Shown here piece after piece: positions 1 to 7,530 of a stretch of 64,000 nucleotides of DNA. The DNA comes from Planctobacterium marinum (lineage in GTDB: Bacteria; Pseudomonadota; Gammaproteobacteria; Enterobacterales; Alteromonadaceae): positions 620,001 to 684,000 of the forward strand of contig NZ_AP027272.1 of NCBI RefSeq assembly GCF_036322805.1, in the 5' to 3' direction. Each line of letters begins with the position of its first letter. Within the stretch, counting starts at the first letter, position 1. The notes under the pieces were generated by a model. The model was given only the letters and a program-made list of their open reading frames with translations. It was not told the origin of the DNA and ran no database searches. Both the position numbers and the translations under genes were made by a program.

Positions 1-871
1 GTAGAGTCATGGCATTATCAAAACCGGCATATTGGGCCACGCGCTCTATATTGTGCGCTGTTTCCTCTAACAACTGCTTGGCAAGAGCCACTCTTTGTTC
101 TATCAACCAGGCATTGGCGCTCATGTTGAAAGTTTTGCGGAATTTGCGATCAAAGGTTCTTCGGGACATGCTCGCTTGCCGGGCCAGCGTATCGATGTCC
201 AGTTTCTGATCCAGGTTTTCCACCGCCCAATCCAGGGTTTCAGAAAACAGGTTGCGACCCTTGGGTACGGGTTTATCTACGTATTGTGATTGACCACCAC
301 TGCGATGAGCGGCCAGCACCAGTCGACGCGCCACTTTATTGGCAATCTCATGGCCATAATCCTGGCGAATTACTTCAATGCCCAAATCTATCGCCGCTGA
401 ACTGCCAGCTGAGCAGCCAATTTCGCCATCGTAAACATAAAGCACATCTTCCACGTATTCACAGTCGGGAAACCTGGCAGTGAAGGCATCTTTATACATC
501 CAGTGAGTGGTGGCTTTTCTGGCTCGCAATAAGCCGAGCTCAGCTAACAGAAAGGCGCCAGAGCAAAAGGTGAGTATGCGCTTGCCCTGGTAGTGCATTT
601 TCATAATGGCTGATTTTAACTCAGGTTGAATGGTGCGAGGTTTAGCACTCCATGAAGGGATAACCAGCATGTCGTATTCATTTAGATGATTCACCGATTT
701 GCTCTGTATTTGGATACCGCCTGTAGCGGCTAACAGACCAGATTCAAAACTTACTATTTCGGTTTGATACCAATTCTCAATATCGGGTCGCGACAGAGCG
801 AACAACTCTGTCGCGCAGCCCAATTCGAATAACGCTTGCTGATCAAAGGTCAGGATGGCGACTTTTTTCAT
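1..871 (-). CDS. ftrA: GlxA/FtrA-type AraC-family regulator (3' end cut)
   Basis: Reading the minus strand from the ATG at 871 gives an open frame of about 290 codons that runs off the left edge, so the C-terminus is missing. The N-terminal half is a DJ-1/PfpI-like domain with the TFCSGAFLLAELG nucleophile-elbow region and KATTHW, as in GlxA-family regulators. The C-terminal half is an AraC-type helix-turn-helix region (LARQASMSRRTFDRKF, then ERVAQYAGFDNA). Such proteins are cytoplasmic transcription factors whose PfpI-like domain is thought to sense a ligand. The gene diverges from a rhodanese gene, an arrangement I recall for ftrA-type regulators, so it may control that gene. The family call is firm; the ftrA symbol is tentative. 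Confidence 0.8.
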   Translation of the reverse strand, partial: MKKVAILTFDQQALFELGCATELFALSRPDIENWYQTEIVSFESGLLAATGGIQIQSKSVNHLNEYDMLVIPSWSAKPRTIQPELKSAIMKMHYQGKRILTFCSGAFLLAELGLLRARKATTHWMYKDAFTARFPDCEYVEDVLYVYDGEIGCSAGSSAAIDLGIEVIRQDYGHEIANKVARRLVLAAHRSGGQSQYVDKPVPKGRNLFSETLDWAVENLDQKLDIDTLARQASMSRRTFDRKFRKTFNMSANAWLIEQRVALAKQLLEETAHNIERVAQYAGFDNAMTL

Positions 872-904
872 GCTTGCCTGCTCAACATTTTGTTTGGCTT
901 AATA

Positions 905-921
905 TTAACGCACTGTGTTAA
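905..921. promoter_or_regulatory. Inverted repeat between divergent regulator and rhodanese genes
   Basis: TTAAC-N7-GTTAA lies midway in the 119-bp divergent intergenic region. Its symmetry and position fit an operator shared by the two genes, but no known consensus is matched. The protein that binds it is unknown. Confidence 0.3.
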
Positions 922-990
922 ATAAGTCAGTTTTTTGCTCGTTATTTATTCAGCATACTAAGCTCTGATTAATTTAAATGGAGAATAACT

Positions 991-1383
991 ATGGCTTCAC
1001 CCGTTGCCAGAATTCCTGCGGCATCTGCTACTCGTGCGCTCGCTCATTTTGAGGCGCTGCTGGAGTTTGAAACCGATTGCTGGGATGTACATTTTGCCAT
1101 CAGCAATCAGCGCCAGGACTTTGTGTTGTTGGACGTCCGGGCTGAATCGCTATTTAGCCAAGGGCACATCGATGGTGCTGAGAACCTGCCCCATGGGAAA
1201 ATCAGTACGGATACCCTGGCTAAATACCCGGCAGACACCCTTTTTGTGGTGTATTGCGCCGGGCCCCATTGTAATGCCACCGAAAAAGCGGCCATTCGCC
1301 TTGCGAAAGCAGGTCGACCAGTGAAAAAAATGATCGGTGGTGTCACTGGTTGGTTAGATGAAGGTTTTGAACTAACTCAGTGA
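991..1383 (+). CDS. Rhodanese-like domain protein
   Basis: A 130-residue single-domain rhodanese homologue. DVR at 48-50 is the usual CH2-A signature, GHIDGAENLPHGK follows, and the active loop begins at Cys89 in YCAGPHCNAT, with a second Cys at 94. The C-terminal GGVTGWLDEGFEL is the typical last motif. Rhodaneses carry sulfur as a cysteine persulfide; the substrate is unknown here. No signal peptide is seen, so it is probably cytoplasmic. The ATG is preceded by GGAG at good spacing. It diverges from the FtrA-type regulator and overlaps the 3' end of the WYL regulator by 12 bp, tail to tail. Confidence 0.88.
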   Translation: MASPVARIPAASATRALAHFEALLEFETDCWDVHFAISNQRQDFVLLDVRAESLFSQGHIDGAENLPHGKISTDTLAKYPADTLFVVYCAGPHCNATEKAAIRLAKAGRPVKKMIGGVTGWLDEGFELTQ

Positions 1384-2073
1384 GTTTTTGCATTGTGCAT
1401 CAATACTGCTGAGATAATGTTGCAGTGAGCATTGGTCATCAGGTTGAAAGTGCTCGGGCAGTGGCGTGATTTGGGAAAAGCTATCAAACAAAAAATTGCG
1501 ATAGCCGCTGCGCAATTCGCACCAGGCCAGTAATGTCCATTTGCCGAACCAGCCGATGATACCCAATGGCCATAGCGTGCGTTCACTGTGTTGACCTTTT
1601 TTGTCACAGTAACACACGCGGATCTTTTGCTGTTGTTCGCAGGCTTTGCGCAGAATCGCATGAATATCGCGGTAGTGATCATCGCTGTGCAGCACTGGAA
1701 TGCAATAGGGTTGCTTTTCCAGCATGAGCTTGGTGGATTCAGGTAACACGGCTTTAAATTTATCGGTGGCTTTTTGGGCGGCTAATTGCAGGTCGGGATC
1801 AGTAAAGGCCTGAGTCATCTGACTCCCTACTAACAATGCCAACGCCTCTTGTGGGGTAAACATCAGGGGCGCAAGTTGATTTTGTCGACCCAGTAAATAG
1901 CCCACACCCGGCTCGCCCTCCACATTGACTCCGGCAATTTGCAGTGAACGAATGTCCCGATACACAGTGCGAATGGAGATTTCCATTACATCGGCAATCG
2001 CCTCAGCCGTAATAGCAGTTCGGCGACTGGCAAGTAAGGTAAACAGGCTGAACAGCCGTTCTGCTTTTTTCAT
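1372..2073 (-). CDS. WYL-domain transcriptional regulator (YafY type)
   Basis: A 233-residue protein. An N-terminal winged helix-turn-helix (about 1-60; RRTAITAEAIADVMEIS then RTVYRDIRSL) is followed by a linker and a C-terminal WYL domain (about 130-220; PLGIIGWFGKWTLLAWCE). In this family the HTH binds DNA and the WYL domain senses a ligand, often a nucleotide or nucleic acid. The length is typical. No clear Shine-Dalgarno precedes the ATG, so translation may be weak or the start approximate. No obvious target gene is adjacent: the rhodanese is convergent and the H-NOX gene lies upstream on the same strand. Confidence 0.85.
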   Translation of the reverse strand: MKKAERLFSLFTLLASRRTAITAEAIADVMEISIRTVYRDIRSLQIAGVNVEGEPGVGYLLGRQNQLAPLMFTPQEALALLVGSQMTQAFTDPDLQLAAQKATDKFKAVLPESTKLMLEKQPYCIPVLHSDDHYRDIHAILRKACEQQQKIRVCYCDKKGQHSERTLWPLGIIGWFGKWTLLAWCELRSGYRNFLFDSFSQITPLPEHFQPDDQCSLQHYLSSIDAQCKNSLS

Positions 2074-2150
2074 GACGCTGGTAATATAAACTGGGTGTCG
2101 TCGTTGTAGTTTAAGTGACAGAAATACCCGTTTCTGTCAGTAGCCTTGTA

Positions 2151-2693
2151 TTAATTTAAGTGAATATCAAACTTGATAGCGTCTTCACCTTGCCATTGTG
2201 CTTCTGACTTGCTGACAGTGCCTTCCGTATTGAAATGTGCCAAAGTGCCTTCGATCAAACCCACGGCTAAATCTTCAAAATGACGGGAAGATTGATAGTA
2301 CATGGACAGGTGCTTGTCGGAATGCTGTTCGTGGTAAAACTTAGGCAGCTCGGCATCAGGGTAGAGTTTTAATACTTCAACGTGAATATAACTATCAATA
2401 TTGGACAGAAAATCAAAGGCGTCTTTGGCTTCGTCGAAAAACTGTGGATAGCCCTTTACAAATTGGCCCAACAGGTGTTTGCCAAAAGTTGCCAGTAAGT
2501 CAGGTAAAGGCATGTTGCTGGTTTCGCTAAGTGCCACCACCAGGCGCACGATTTCTTGGTGATCATAAGTTCCCACCGTGGTGTAGGCACCATCGTTGGG
2601 TAAATCGGCTTTTTCGATGATTTCATCCAGTACGTCATCTGAGAAAACCTCTTCCACCATATCCATGAATTCGGTAAAAACCACACCTTTCAT
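2151..2693 (-). CDS. Stand-alone H-NOX haem nitric-oxide sensor
   Basis: A 180-residue single-domain H-NOX (HNOB) protein. It begins MKGVVFTEF, carries the proximal haem ligand His104 in SYIHVEVLKLYP, and has the porphyrin-propionate motif Y-x-S-x-R at 133-137 (YQSSR). The family binds NO at ferrous haem and passes the signal to a histidine kinase or cyclic-di-GMP enzyme, usually encoded next door. Here neither neighbour is such a protein, so its partner must be elsewhere. The NahK/HnoK-like hybrid kinase at 16400-18427 is a possible candidate. The ATG has a strong TAAGGAG at suitable spacing. It lies 90 bp downstream of the esterase gene, with a plausible promoter of its own (TATACT) in that gap. 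Confidence 0.93.
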   Translation of the reverse strand: MKGVVFTEFMDMVEEVFSDDVLDEIIEKADLPNDGAYTTVGTYDHQEIVRLVVALSETSNMPLPDLLATFGKHLLGQFVKGYPQFFDEAKDAFDFLSNIDSYIHVEVLKLYPDAELPKFYHEQHSDKHLSMYYQSSRHFEDLAVGLIEGTLAHFNTEGTVSKSEAQWQGEDAIKFDIHLN

Positions 2694-2783
2694 TGCAACT
2701 ACTCCTTATAGACTTCTGATTTCCAGTATAGACCTGTTAATCATGGATTGTTGAAAAAAACTGTAACCAGTTACTGTTGGTCT

Positions 2784-3524
2784 CTATGCCAAGATATGAG
2801 GTAAAAAATGCACGATTTGTTTGCGCCACCAGGGCCAGTCGTGCTCGACATCGTGTCCCCAAAAGTCAATCCAAGCATCCACTTGCTTGGCCGCTAAAAT
2901 CCCTTTTAGCTCAGCCGTATCCTCAATCATTTCATCTTCCCATGCCCCTTGGCCCACACATATCACAATTTTGCTCTGTTGGTATCGGGAGATATACCAA
3001 GGATCGTTCATATTAGGCAGGTAATCTAAGGGCGAGTTGAAGTAGATTTGCTCTGTGCCGTAGTTGCGGTTCAACACCTTTTTGATGTTATACACACCGC
3101 TAAAGGCTAACACTGCATTAAAAATACCCGGCTCTTTAAAGAAAAAATTGGCGGCGTGATAAGCACCCATGCTGCAACCGTGAGTGGCTATACCCACCTT
3201 ACCACCACAAATTTGCCAGATAAAAGGCACTACCTCTTCGGTAACATAACGGTGGAAAGCTTCATGACGACCACCGATATGCTCATCACTGGCGCCTTTG
3301 TTCAGCCAGGTGTCTTTGTCGATACTGTCGATACAGATAAATTTTACTTTACCTTCGTTGATGAATCCTGAGGCGGCTTCGATCATTTTAAAGTCCTCAA
3401 ATTCATGGAAGCGACCGCCAGAACTGGGAAATACCAAAATGGGCTTGCCATAGTGACCATAAACTTTCAGCTCCATTTCACGCCCGAGGCGCTCGCTATA
3501 CCATTTGTGATACTCGATATGCAT
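2784..3524 (-). CDS. Esterase-like alpha/beta hydrolase of the ATP-grasp cluster
   Basis: A 246-residue cytoplasmic alpha/beta hydrolase of the esterase-D/enterochelin-esterase type. The nucleophile elbow is HGCSMGA with Ser118, and the likely catalytic His is His228 in VEHDW. VYGHYGKPILVFPSSGGRFHEFED near the start is shared almost word for word with the gene at 13998-14741, so the two are paralogues. It is the last gene of a leftward run (ATP-grasp, CBM20 esterase, ATP-grasp, this gene), 13 bp after the preceding ATP-grasp gene, so co-transcription is very likely. The substrate is unknown; an acyl ester or amide made by the ligases is a reasonable guess. Confidence 0.85.
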   Translation of the reverse strand: MHIEYHKWYSERLGREMELKVYGHYGKPILVFPSSGGRFHEFEDFKMIEAASGFINEGKVKFICIDSIDKDTWLNKGASDEHIGGRHEAFHRYVTEEVVPFIWQICGGKVGIATHGCSMGAYHAANFFFKEPGIFNAVLAFSGVYNIKKVLNRNYGTEQIYFNSPLDYLPNMNDPWYISRYQQSKIVICVGQGAWEDEMIEDTAELKGILAAKQVDAWIDFWGHDVEHDWPWWRKQIVHFLPHILA

Positions 3525-3537
3525 AACAGCCTCCGGT

Positions 3538-4701
3538 TTAATGCTTGTCTAACATGGCGTGACAAATGGACAGCATTTCCTCTTTGTCATGGCAGCAGAA
3601 AATATAACAATAATGGCCCATGGCGCGGGAAAATACTTGCGGTACTTCTCCTTTGTAGCGGATCAGGTGCCCGTATTGTTTCAGGATTTCGTCGTGGTGC
3701 ATTTTGTAATTGAAATGCAGCTTGCGACCTACATAAGCGCAATAGTGGTTAATGCTAAGATGCTGGGTTGGCTGATTGTGGCACAGGGCATTAGCCCACT
3801 CGTCGTAGAGATTGGCATCCATGGCAAAATTGAACATGTCCATAGAGCGGCCACCCGGTGGACGCATATTGACCTCGAGACATATGAGTTTGTTGTCTTT
3901 ATAACGCCGGAAAAATTCGAAATGAAAAAACTGCATACGCAGGTCGTATTCTTTTAGTAGTTTTTTACCTTCAGTGATCAGGTCTTCTGGAATTTCCCTG
4001 TCGTAGTAATAAAATAGATCCAGGTCTTTATTGACGATATCCATGACGCCTGACGAGTAGGTGCAAGACATCAAAAACAGTGGATTGCCATCGTAGTCCA
4101 CCATGCCGTCAAAGGTGTAAATATCGCCTTCAATAAATTCTTCAAAAAAGAAGGTGCCATCTCCTTTTACCCGCAAAAACTCTTCCAGATCGCCGTGATT
4201 GGTTAATCGGTAGGTACCCGATGCACCAACGCCTTTATCGGGCTTGGCCACTAGCGGATAACCGAATTTCTCTACGAAGGCATGGGCCTGTTCAGGATGG
4301 TCTACCACGGCGCCTTCCACCACGTTACAGCCTGCCTGGCGAAAGCGGCGCTTCATGTCGGACTTATTTTTTACGTCGGGCAAAATACTTTGATTGATGC
4401 CGGGGATATTAAAGTCCGTACGAAGGTGGGCTTCCAGTTCCAGCCAATGCTCGTTATGGGCGTTGATTTGATGGATACGTCCGTGTTTGTGAATCAATGC
4501 GGCGACGGCGCGGTATACTTCGTCGTACTTTTCCAGCGAAGTTACCTGGTAATAATCTGACAGATTCGCCACCAATTGGGGCGAGAGGCTTTCGAAGGGC
4601 GCGTCAGATAAGCCTATGACATTGACACCGCGCTTTTTCAGCCCTTCGCAAAACAAGTAATAGTTAGGCGGAAATTGCGGTGACAGAAAGATAAAATTCA
4701 T
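3538..4701 (-). CDS. ATP-grasp carboxylate-amine ligase-like protein 1
   Basis: A 387-residue protein with an N-terminal pre-ATP-grasp fold (MNFIFLSPQFPPNYY) and an ATP-grasp domain. Lys153 in VAKPDKGVGASGT is the ATP-binding lysine with its glycine-rich loop, EEFIEGD near 187-193 is the adenine/ribose strand, and EVNMRPPGG at 276-284 supplies the Mg-binding Glu and Asn. The fold joins a carboxylate to an amine or thiol through an acyl phosphate. The closest general type seems to be carboxylase/PurK-like amidoligases, but the substrate cannot be told from sequence. It sits between two esterase genes in the same leftward operon. It shares only the fold, not close sequence, with the second ATP-grasp protein at 5912. 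Confidence 0.85.
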   Translation of the reverse strand: MNFIFLSPQFPPNYYLFCEGLKKRGVNVIGLSDAPFESLSPQLVANLSDYYQVTSLEKYDEVYRAVAALIHKHGRIHQINAHNEHWLELEAHLRTDFNIPGINQSILPDVKNKSDMKRRFRQAGCNVVEGAVVDHPEQAHAFVEKFGYPLVAKPDKGVGASGTYRLTNHGDLEEFLRVKGDGTFFFEEFIEGDIYTFDGMVDYDGNPLFLMSCTYSSGVMDIVNKDLDLFYYYDREIPEDLITEGKKLLKEYDLRMQFFHFEFFRRYKDNKLICLEVNMRPPGGRSMDMFNFAMDANLYDEWANALCHNQPTQHLSINHYCAYVGRKLHFNYKMHHDEILKQYGHLIRYKGEVPQVFSRAMGHYCYIFCCHDKEEMLSICHAMLDKH

Positions 4702-4764
4702 AACGACCCCTCAGATTAGTACTAATCACGGTGGTAACTTTTCATCGCCACGCGCCTTAGTGAA

Positions 4765-5862
4765 TTATTTGCCGAACATAAACTCCAGTGGTTTCCAGAC
4801 GCGAGCTGCCCAGGCGGCTTCGTTGTGCCAGGCGCCCTCGTCTTTAAACCACATTAAATTCTTACCTTGTTGATAACCTCGATCTTCCAACACCCTTAAC
4901 ATGTGCACACAGCCAGGCATTAGAGAACGCTCCAGTTCTTTAGTGCCATTGTCCATATAAATACGAGCATTAAGCGGCTGTTTTGGATTGGCTTCCACCA
5001 TTTGCCAGGCTTTTACATTCACCATTTTTTTACCCCAAAACATGGGCGATAAACAGGCCGCTTGACCAAAGATTTCCGGATGATACCAGGCAGCCAGAAA
5101 CGAAATTAAGCCCCCCATGGAAGAGCCCATCACTGCGGTGTGCTTTTTACTTTTCAGGGTTCGGTAATTTGCGTCTATCAGCGGTTTTACCTGCTGCTTG
5201 ATAAAGCGCAAATAATTCCGTCCAGATTCAGTATCAGCGTACTCTTCAAGGCGATCTTCGGTATTGTAAAGCCCCACAATTATGGGAGGGGTGATGCGCC
5301 CCTCGGCGGCCAACCGTTCAATGGTTTCATCTATGCGCCAGTCACTGTGTAAAAAGGCGGTGTTAGGGTCAACCAGGTTCTGACCATCGTGCATATACAA
5401 CACTGGAAATTTTTTACGAGGACTTGCAAGATACGCGGTGGGTAACCAGACGATCACTTCCCGGTCGCGAATACCACTGCCACTCATGTGTCCTAAATAG
5501 TCCACTTGCCCCTGGATATGGTCTGGCATAGCGGGTGGATTTTGATGCCAGTGCGCTACCGATAACTGCACATCCATATCCTGGTTTGCCACCACCAGGA
5601 TATTTTCCTTGGCGGGAAAGCGTTCGACAATGGCTTCTTTTTCCCAGGTGCCATCAGTGATTTTAAATTCCAACCGGGTGCCTGTAGGGACCTCCAGTGA
5701 GCTTTTCCAGACGCCATTATCATTGTGCAAGGGCAAGCCTTCCGGATCCCAATTGCCAATATTTTTGTGATTACCAGTAATCCATAATGCCGGGCAAGGT
5801 TGTCCGGCATTAACTGCAAAATTAATGGTGCTAGTTGTCATTTTGGGTCGCTTTTGTGTCAA
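4765..5862 (-). CDS. CBM20-esterase fusion (alpha/beta hydrolase)
   Basis: A 365-residue two-domain protein without a signal peptide. Residues 10-100 look like a CBM20 starch/glycogen-binding module (ALWITGNHKNIGNWDP, then VWKSSLEVP and EFKITDGTWEKE). Residues 125-365 are an esterase-D-type hydrolase with Ser248 in MGSSMGG and probable His346 in GAWHNEAAW. The frame opens with TTG, preceded by GGTGAG at 7-base spacing. The alternative ATG at codon 8 (5841) has no visible ribosome-binding site, so I keep the TTG with moderate confidence. It may be held near glycogen, or the CBM20 fold may bind another ligand. Its place between the two ATP-grasp genes ties it to the cluster pathway. Confidence 0.8.
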   Translation of the reverse strand: MTQKRPKMTTSTINFAVNAGQPCPALWITGNHKNIGNWDPEGLPLHNDNGVWKSSLEVPTGTRLEFKITDGTWEKEAIVERFPAKENILVVANQDMDVQLSVAHWHQNPPAMPDHIQGQVDYLGHMSGSGIRDREVIVWLPTAYLASPRKKFPVLYMHDGQNLVDPNTAFLHSDWRIDETIERLAAEGRITPPIIVGLYNTEDRLEEYADTESGRNYLRFIKQQVKPLIDANYRTLKSKKHTAVMGSSMGGLISFLAAWYHPEIFGQAACLSPMFWGKKMVNVKAWQMVEANPKQPLNARIYMDNGTKELERSLMPGCVHMLRVLEDRGYQQGKNLMWFKDEGAWHNEAAWAARVWKPLEFMFGK

Positions 5863-5911
5863 ATTTCTCTCACCAGCATATTACGGATAATCAACATTGA
5901 TCCAAGTGCTT

Positions 5912-7141
5912 TTAGCGATTATTGTCCTCAACCCATTTGGCGATTAAGCCGCGATAATGAGCAATGAACTGTTCGTGCTCGTGAGCCGGGAAGAGCTCCT
6001 GTACGGTAGAGACGATGATCTGGTCAAATTCCTCTGAGCGAGTGAAATGCCACATCACTTCATCAAGATTACTCAACGCGGTATGACGAAATTCCCAATA
6101 GCGTTCAGTATCCAGGTGCTGATCGGCGAGTTTGGCATATTCTCTTAGCTTCTCTTTGAAGCTTCTGTCTGAGTCAGCAATGTCATAATAGGGCTTGATA
6201 TCCATGGTGACATGCATTGGACGCTCGGTGGCCAAACAAAACTGCGACCAGGCGTACAAAGAGGAAATGGCCCATGGGAAGTAGTAATGCAAGCTGGTGA
6301 GTGCGATATCCGGGCAGGCGTTGGCAAAATCCATTGGCCAGAGGCGCCCATCTTTATAGATGGCTTCACAGGAATTGAAATCCCAGCGGAAGAAGGCGTT
6401 GATCACTTTGGTGGTAAGCAAGGCTTCTTCATTGGTTTCATCGTCTACGACTTTATCGGTGAGCACATAGCGCAAGTGTTGTGGTTGGGCCGGATCGTAT
6501 TTGAAGCTGCGCACATCGGGGCCAATTCCGAGGCAGCGCACAAACACGTCAAAGTTATCCAGTCCTTTTTGGATGTGCATAAGCTCGGTGTCGGATTCGT
6601 GGTAAGCGGCCATCAATTCGGCTTCGTTATCCACTTTAGTCACGCCTCGCCATCCGCCACCATCAAAGGGTTTCATAAATATCGGATAACCGATGTTGCG
6701 GGCGATTTCCGGCAAATCAAATAAATCGTGGTAGCGGGCAGCCGTAGTGCTGTATTTTTTGTTGTCGGGACCCACTTTGGGGGGTAAAAACCAGGTTTCT
6801 GGCACATTAAAGCCAAGGCGCATCATGGCGCAATAGGCACTGTGTTTTTCCATGCTCTGAAAGGTAAACGGATTATTGAGTAAATAGAGATCGTTCATTA
6901 ATGCCGCTTTTTTTAGCCATTCGCGTGGCGTAAAGTGCCAGTAGGCGAGGCGGTCAATCACCAGATCATAGCTGGTACCGTGTTGCAAGCTAAAAGGGTG
7001 TATGCGCACGCGCTCAACATCCACTTGAGATTGCTTGTTTTGCCAGACAATCTTGCCACCCATCCAACGTGCCAATCCCTCAAAGGCTCTTGGCCAATCT
7101 TCCTCATCTCCTAACAATAGTCCCAGTCTTTTGTGGTTCAT
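5912..7141 (-). CDS. ATP-grasp ligase-like protein 2
   Basis: A 409-residue protein and first gene of the leftward operon. The ATP-grasp signature is Lys157 in IFMKPFDGGGWRGV, and the metal-binding end is WPMDFANACPD, with Asp271 and Asn274. The N-terminal 90 residues have no recognised motif but precede the ATP-grasp core as a normal pre-domain. The C-terminal 120 residues are helical and rich in aromatics (MWHFTRSEEFD). It is probably a cytoplasmic amidoligase acting in sequence with the ATP-grasp protein at 3538 and the GCS2 ligase at 7531. It faces the GCS2 gene across a 390-bp shared upstream region, which suggests coordinated control. Confidence 0.8.
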   Translation of the reverse strand: MNHKRLGLLLGDEEDWPRAFEGLARWMGGKIVWQNKQSQVDVERVRIHPFSLQHGTSYDLVIDRLAYWHFTPREWLKKAALMNDLYLLNNPFTFQSMEKHSAYCAMMRLGFNVPETWFLPPKVGPDNKKYSTTAARYHDLFDLPEIARNIGYPIFMKPFDGGGWRGVTKVDNEAELMAAYHESDTELMHIQKGLDNFDVFVRCLGIGPDVRSFKYDPAQPQHLRYVLTDKVVDDETNEEALLTTKVINAFFRWDFNSCEAIYKDGRLWPMDFANACPDIALTSLHYYFPWAISSLYAWSQFCLATERPMHVTMDIKPYYDIADSDRSFKEKLREYAKLADQHLDTERYWEFRHTALSNLDEVMWHFTRSEEFDQIIVSTVQELFPAHEHEQFIAHYRGLIAKWVEDNNR

Positions 7142-7530
7142 TTAGCTCTCACTACTCGTTTGGCAATTTAAATCGTATGAATTAAACCTCTATGTGTAGA
7201 CCTAATTTTCATCGAGTGCAACAGGCTACAGTTAAATGATGACAGAAGGTAAGTTAAATGCTCATCAAGTAACCATATTGTCATCTTTCAGGTTTACCCT
7301 TACGTAAACTGAAACCCGCTCTAGCCTTTGTTCTACAAGGGATGTGAGCTTAAAAAAACTTTAACAAAGCGCTTTTTTGTGCGTATAGTCAAAGTACCCC
7401 TGTTAGTGTGCATTGAATGTGGTTTTTGCATCGCTCATGAAAATGAAGATTGCGAGCCAATTAAATGTGAACAAGGTCGAGTCGCACTCGCACTCGCACC
7501 CAAAGAGATCATAAAAACAAGGAGGCTGGG
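7142..7530. other. Divergent control region of the ligase cluster (no gene)
   Basis: This 389-bp stretch is the largest gene-free region in the window. It separates the leftward ATP-grasp operon from the rightward GCS2-CBS gene. It holds one good sigma-70 promoter for the rightward gene (7361-7389), a short direct repeat of TCGCAC at about 7481-7498, and the AAGGAGG ribosome-binding site just before 7531. A rightward open frame from 7328 overlaps the start of the GCS2 gene in another frame and looks spurious. Confidence 0.6.
7361..7389 (+). promoter_or_regulatory. Sigma-70 promoter for the GCS2-CBS gene
   Basis: TTAACA (7361-7366) and TATAGT (7384-7389) are separated by exactly 17 bp and each match the consensus at five of six positions. 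Transcription would begin near 7396, leaving a leader of about 135 bases before the ATG at 7531. Confidence 0.6.

Noticed and set aside
6212-6724. 170-codon plus-strand open frame
   Set aside because: It is antisense to the ATP-grasp gene at 5912-7141, with no ribosome-binding site or recognisable motif.
7481-7498. TCGCAC tandem direct repeat as a replication or regulatory iteron
   Set aside because: Only three short copies; too little to support an origin or an operator array.
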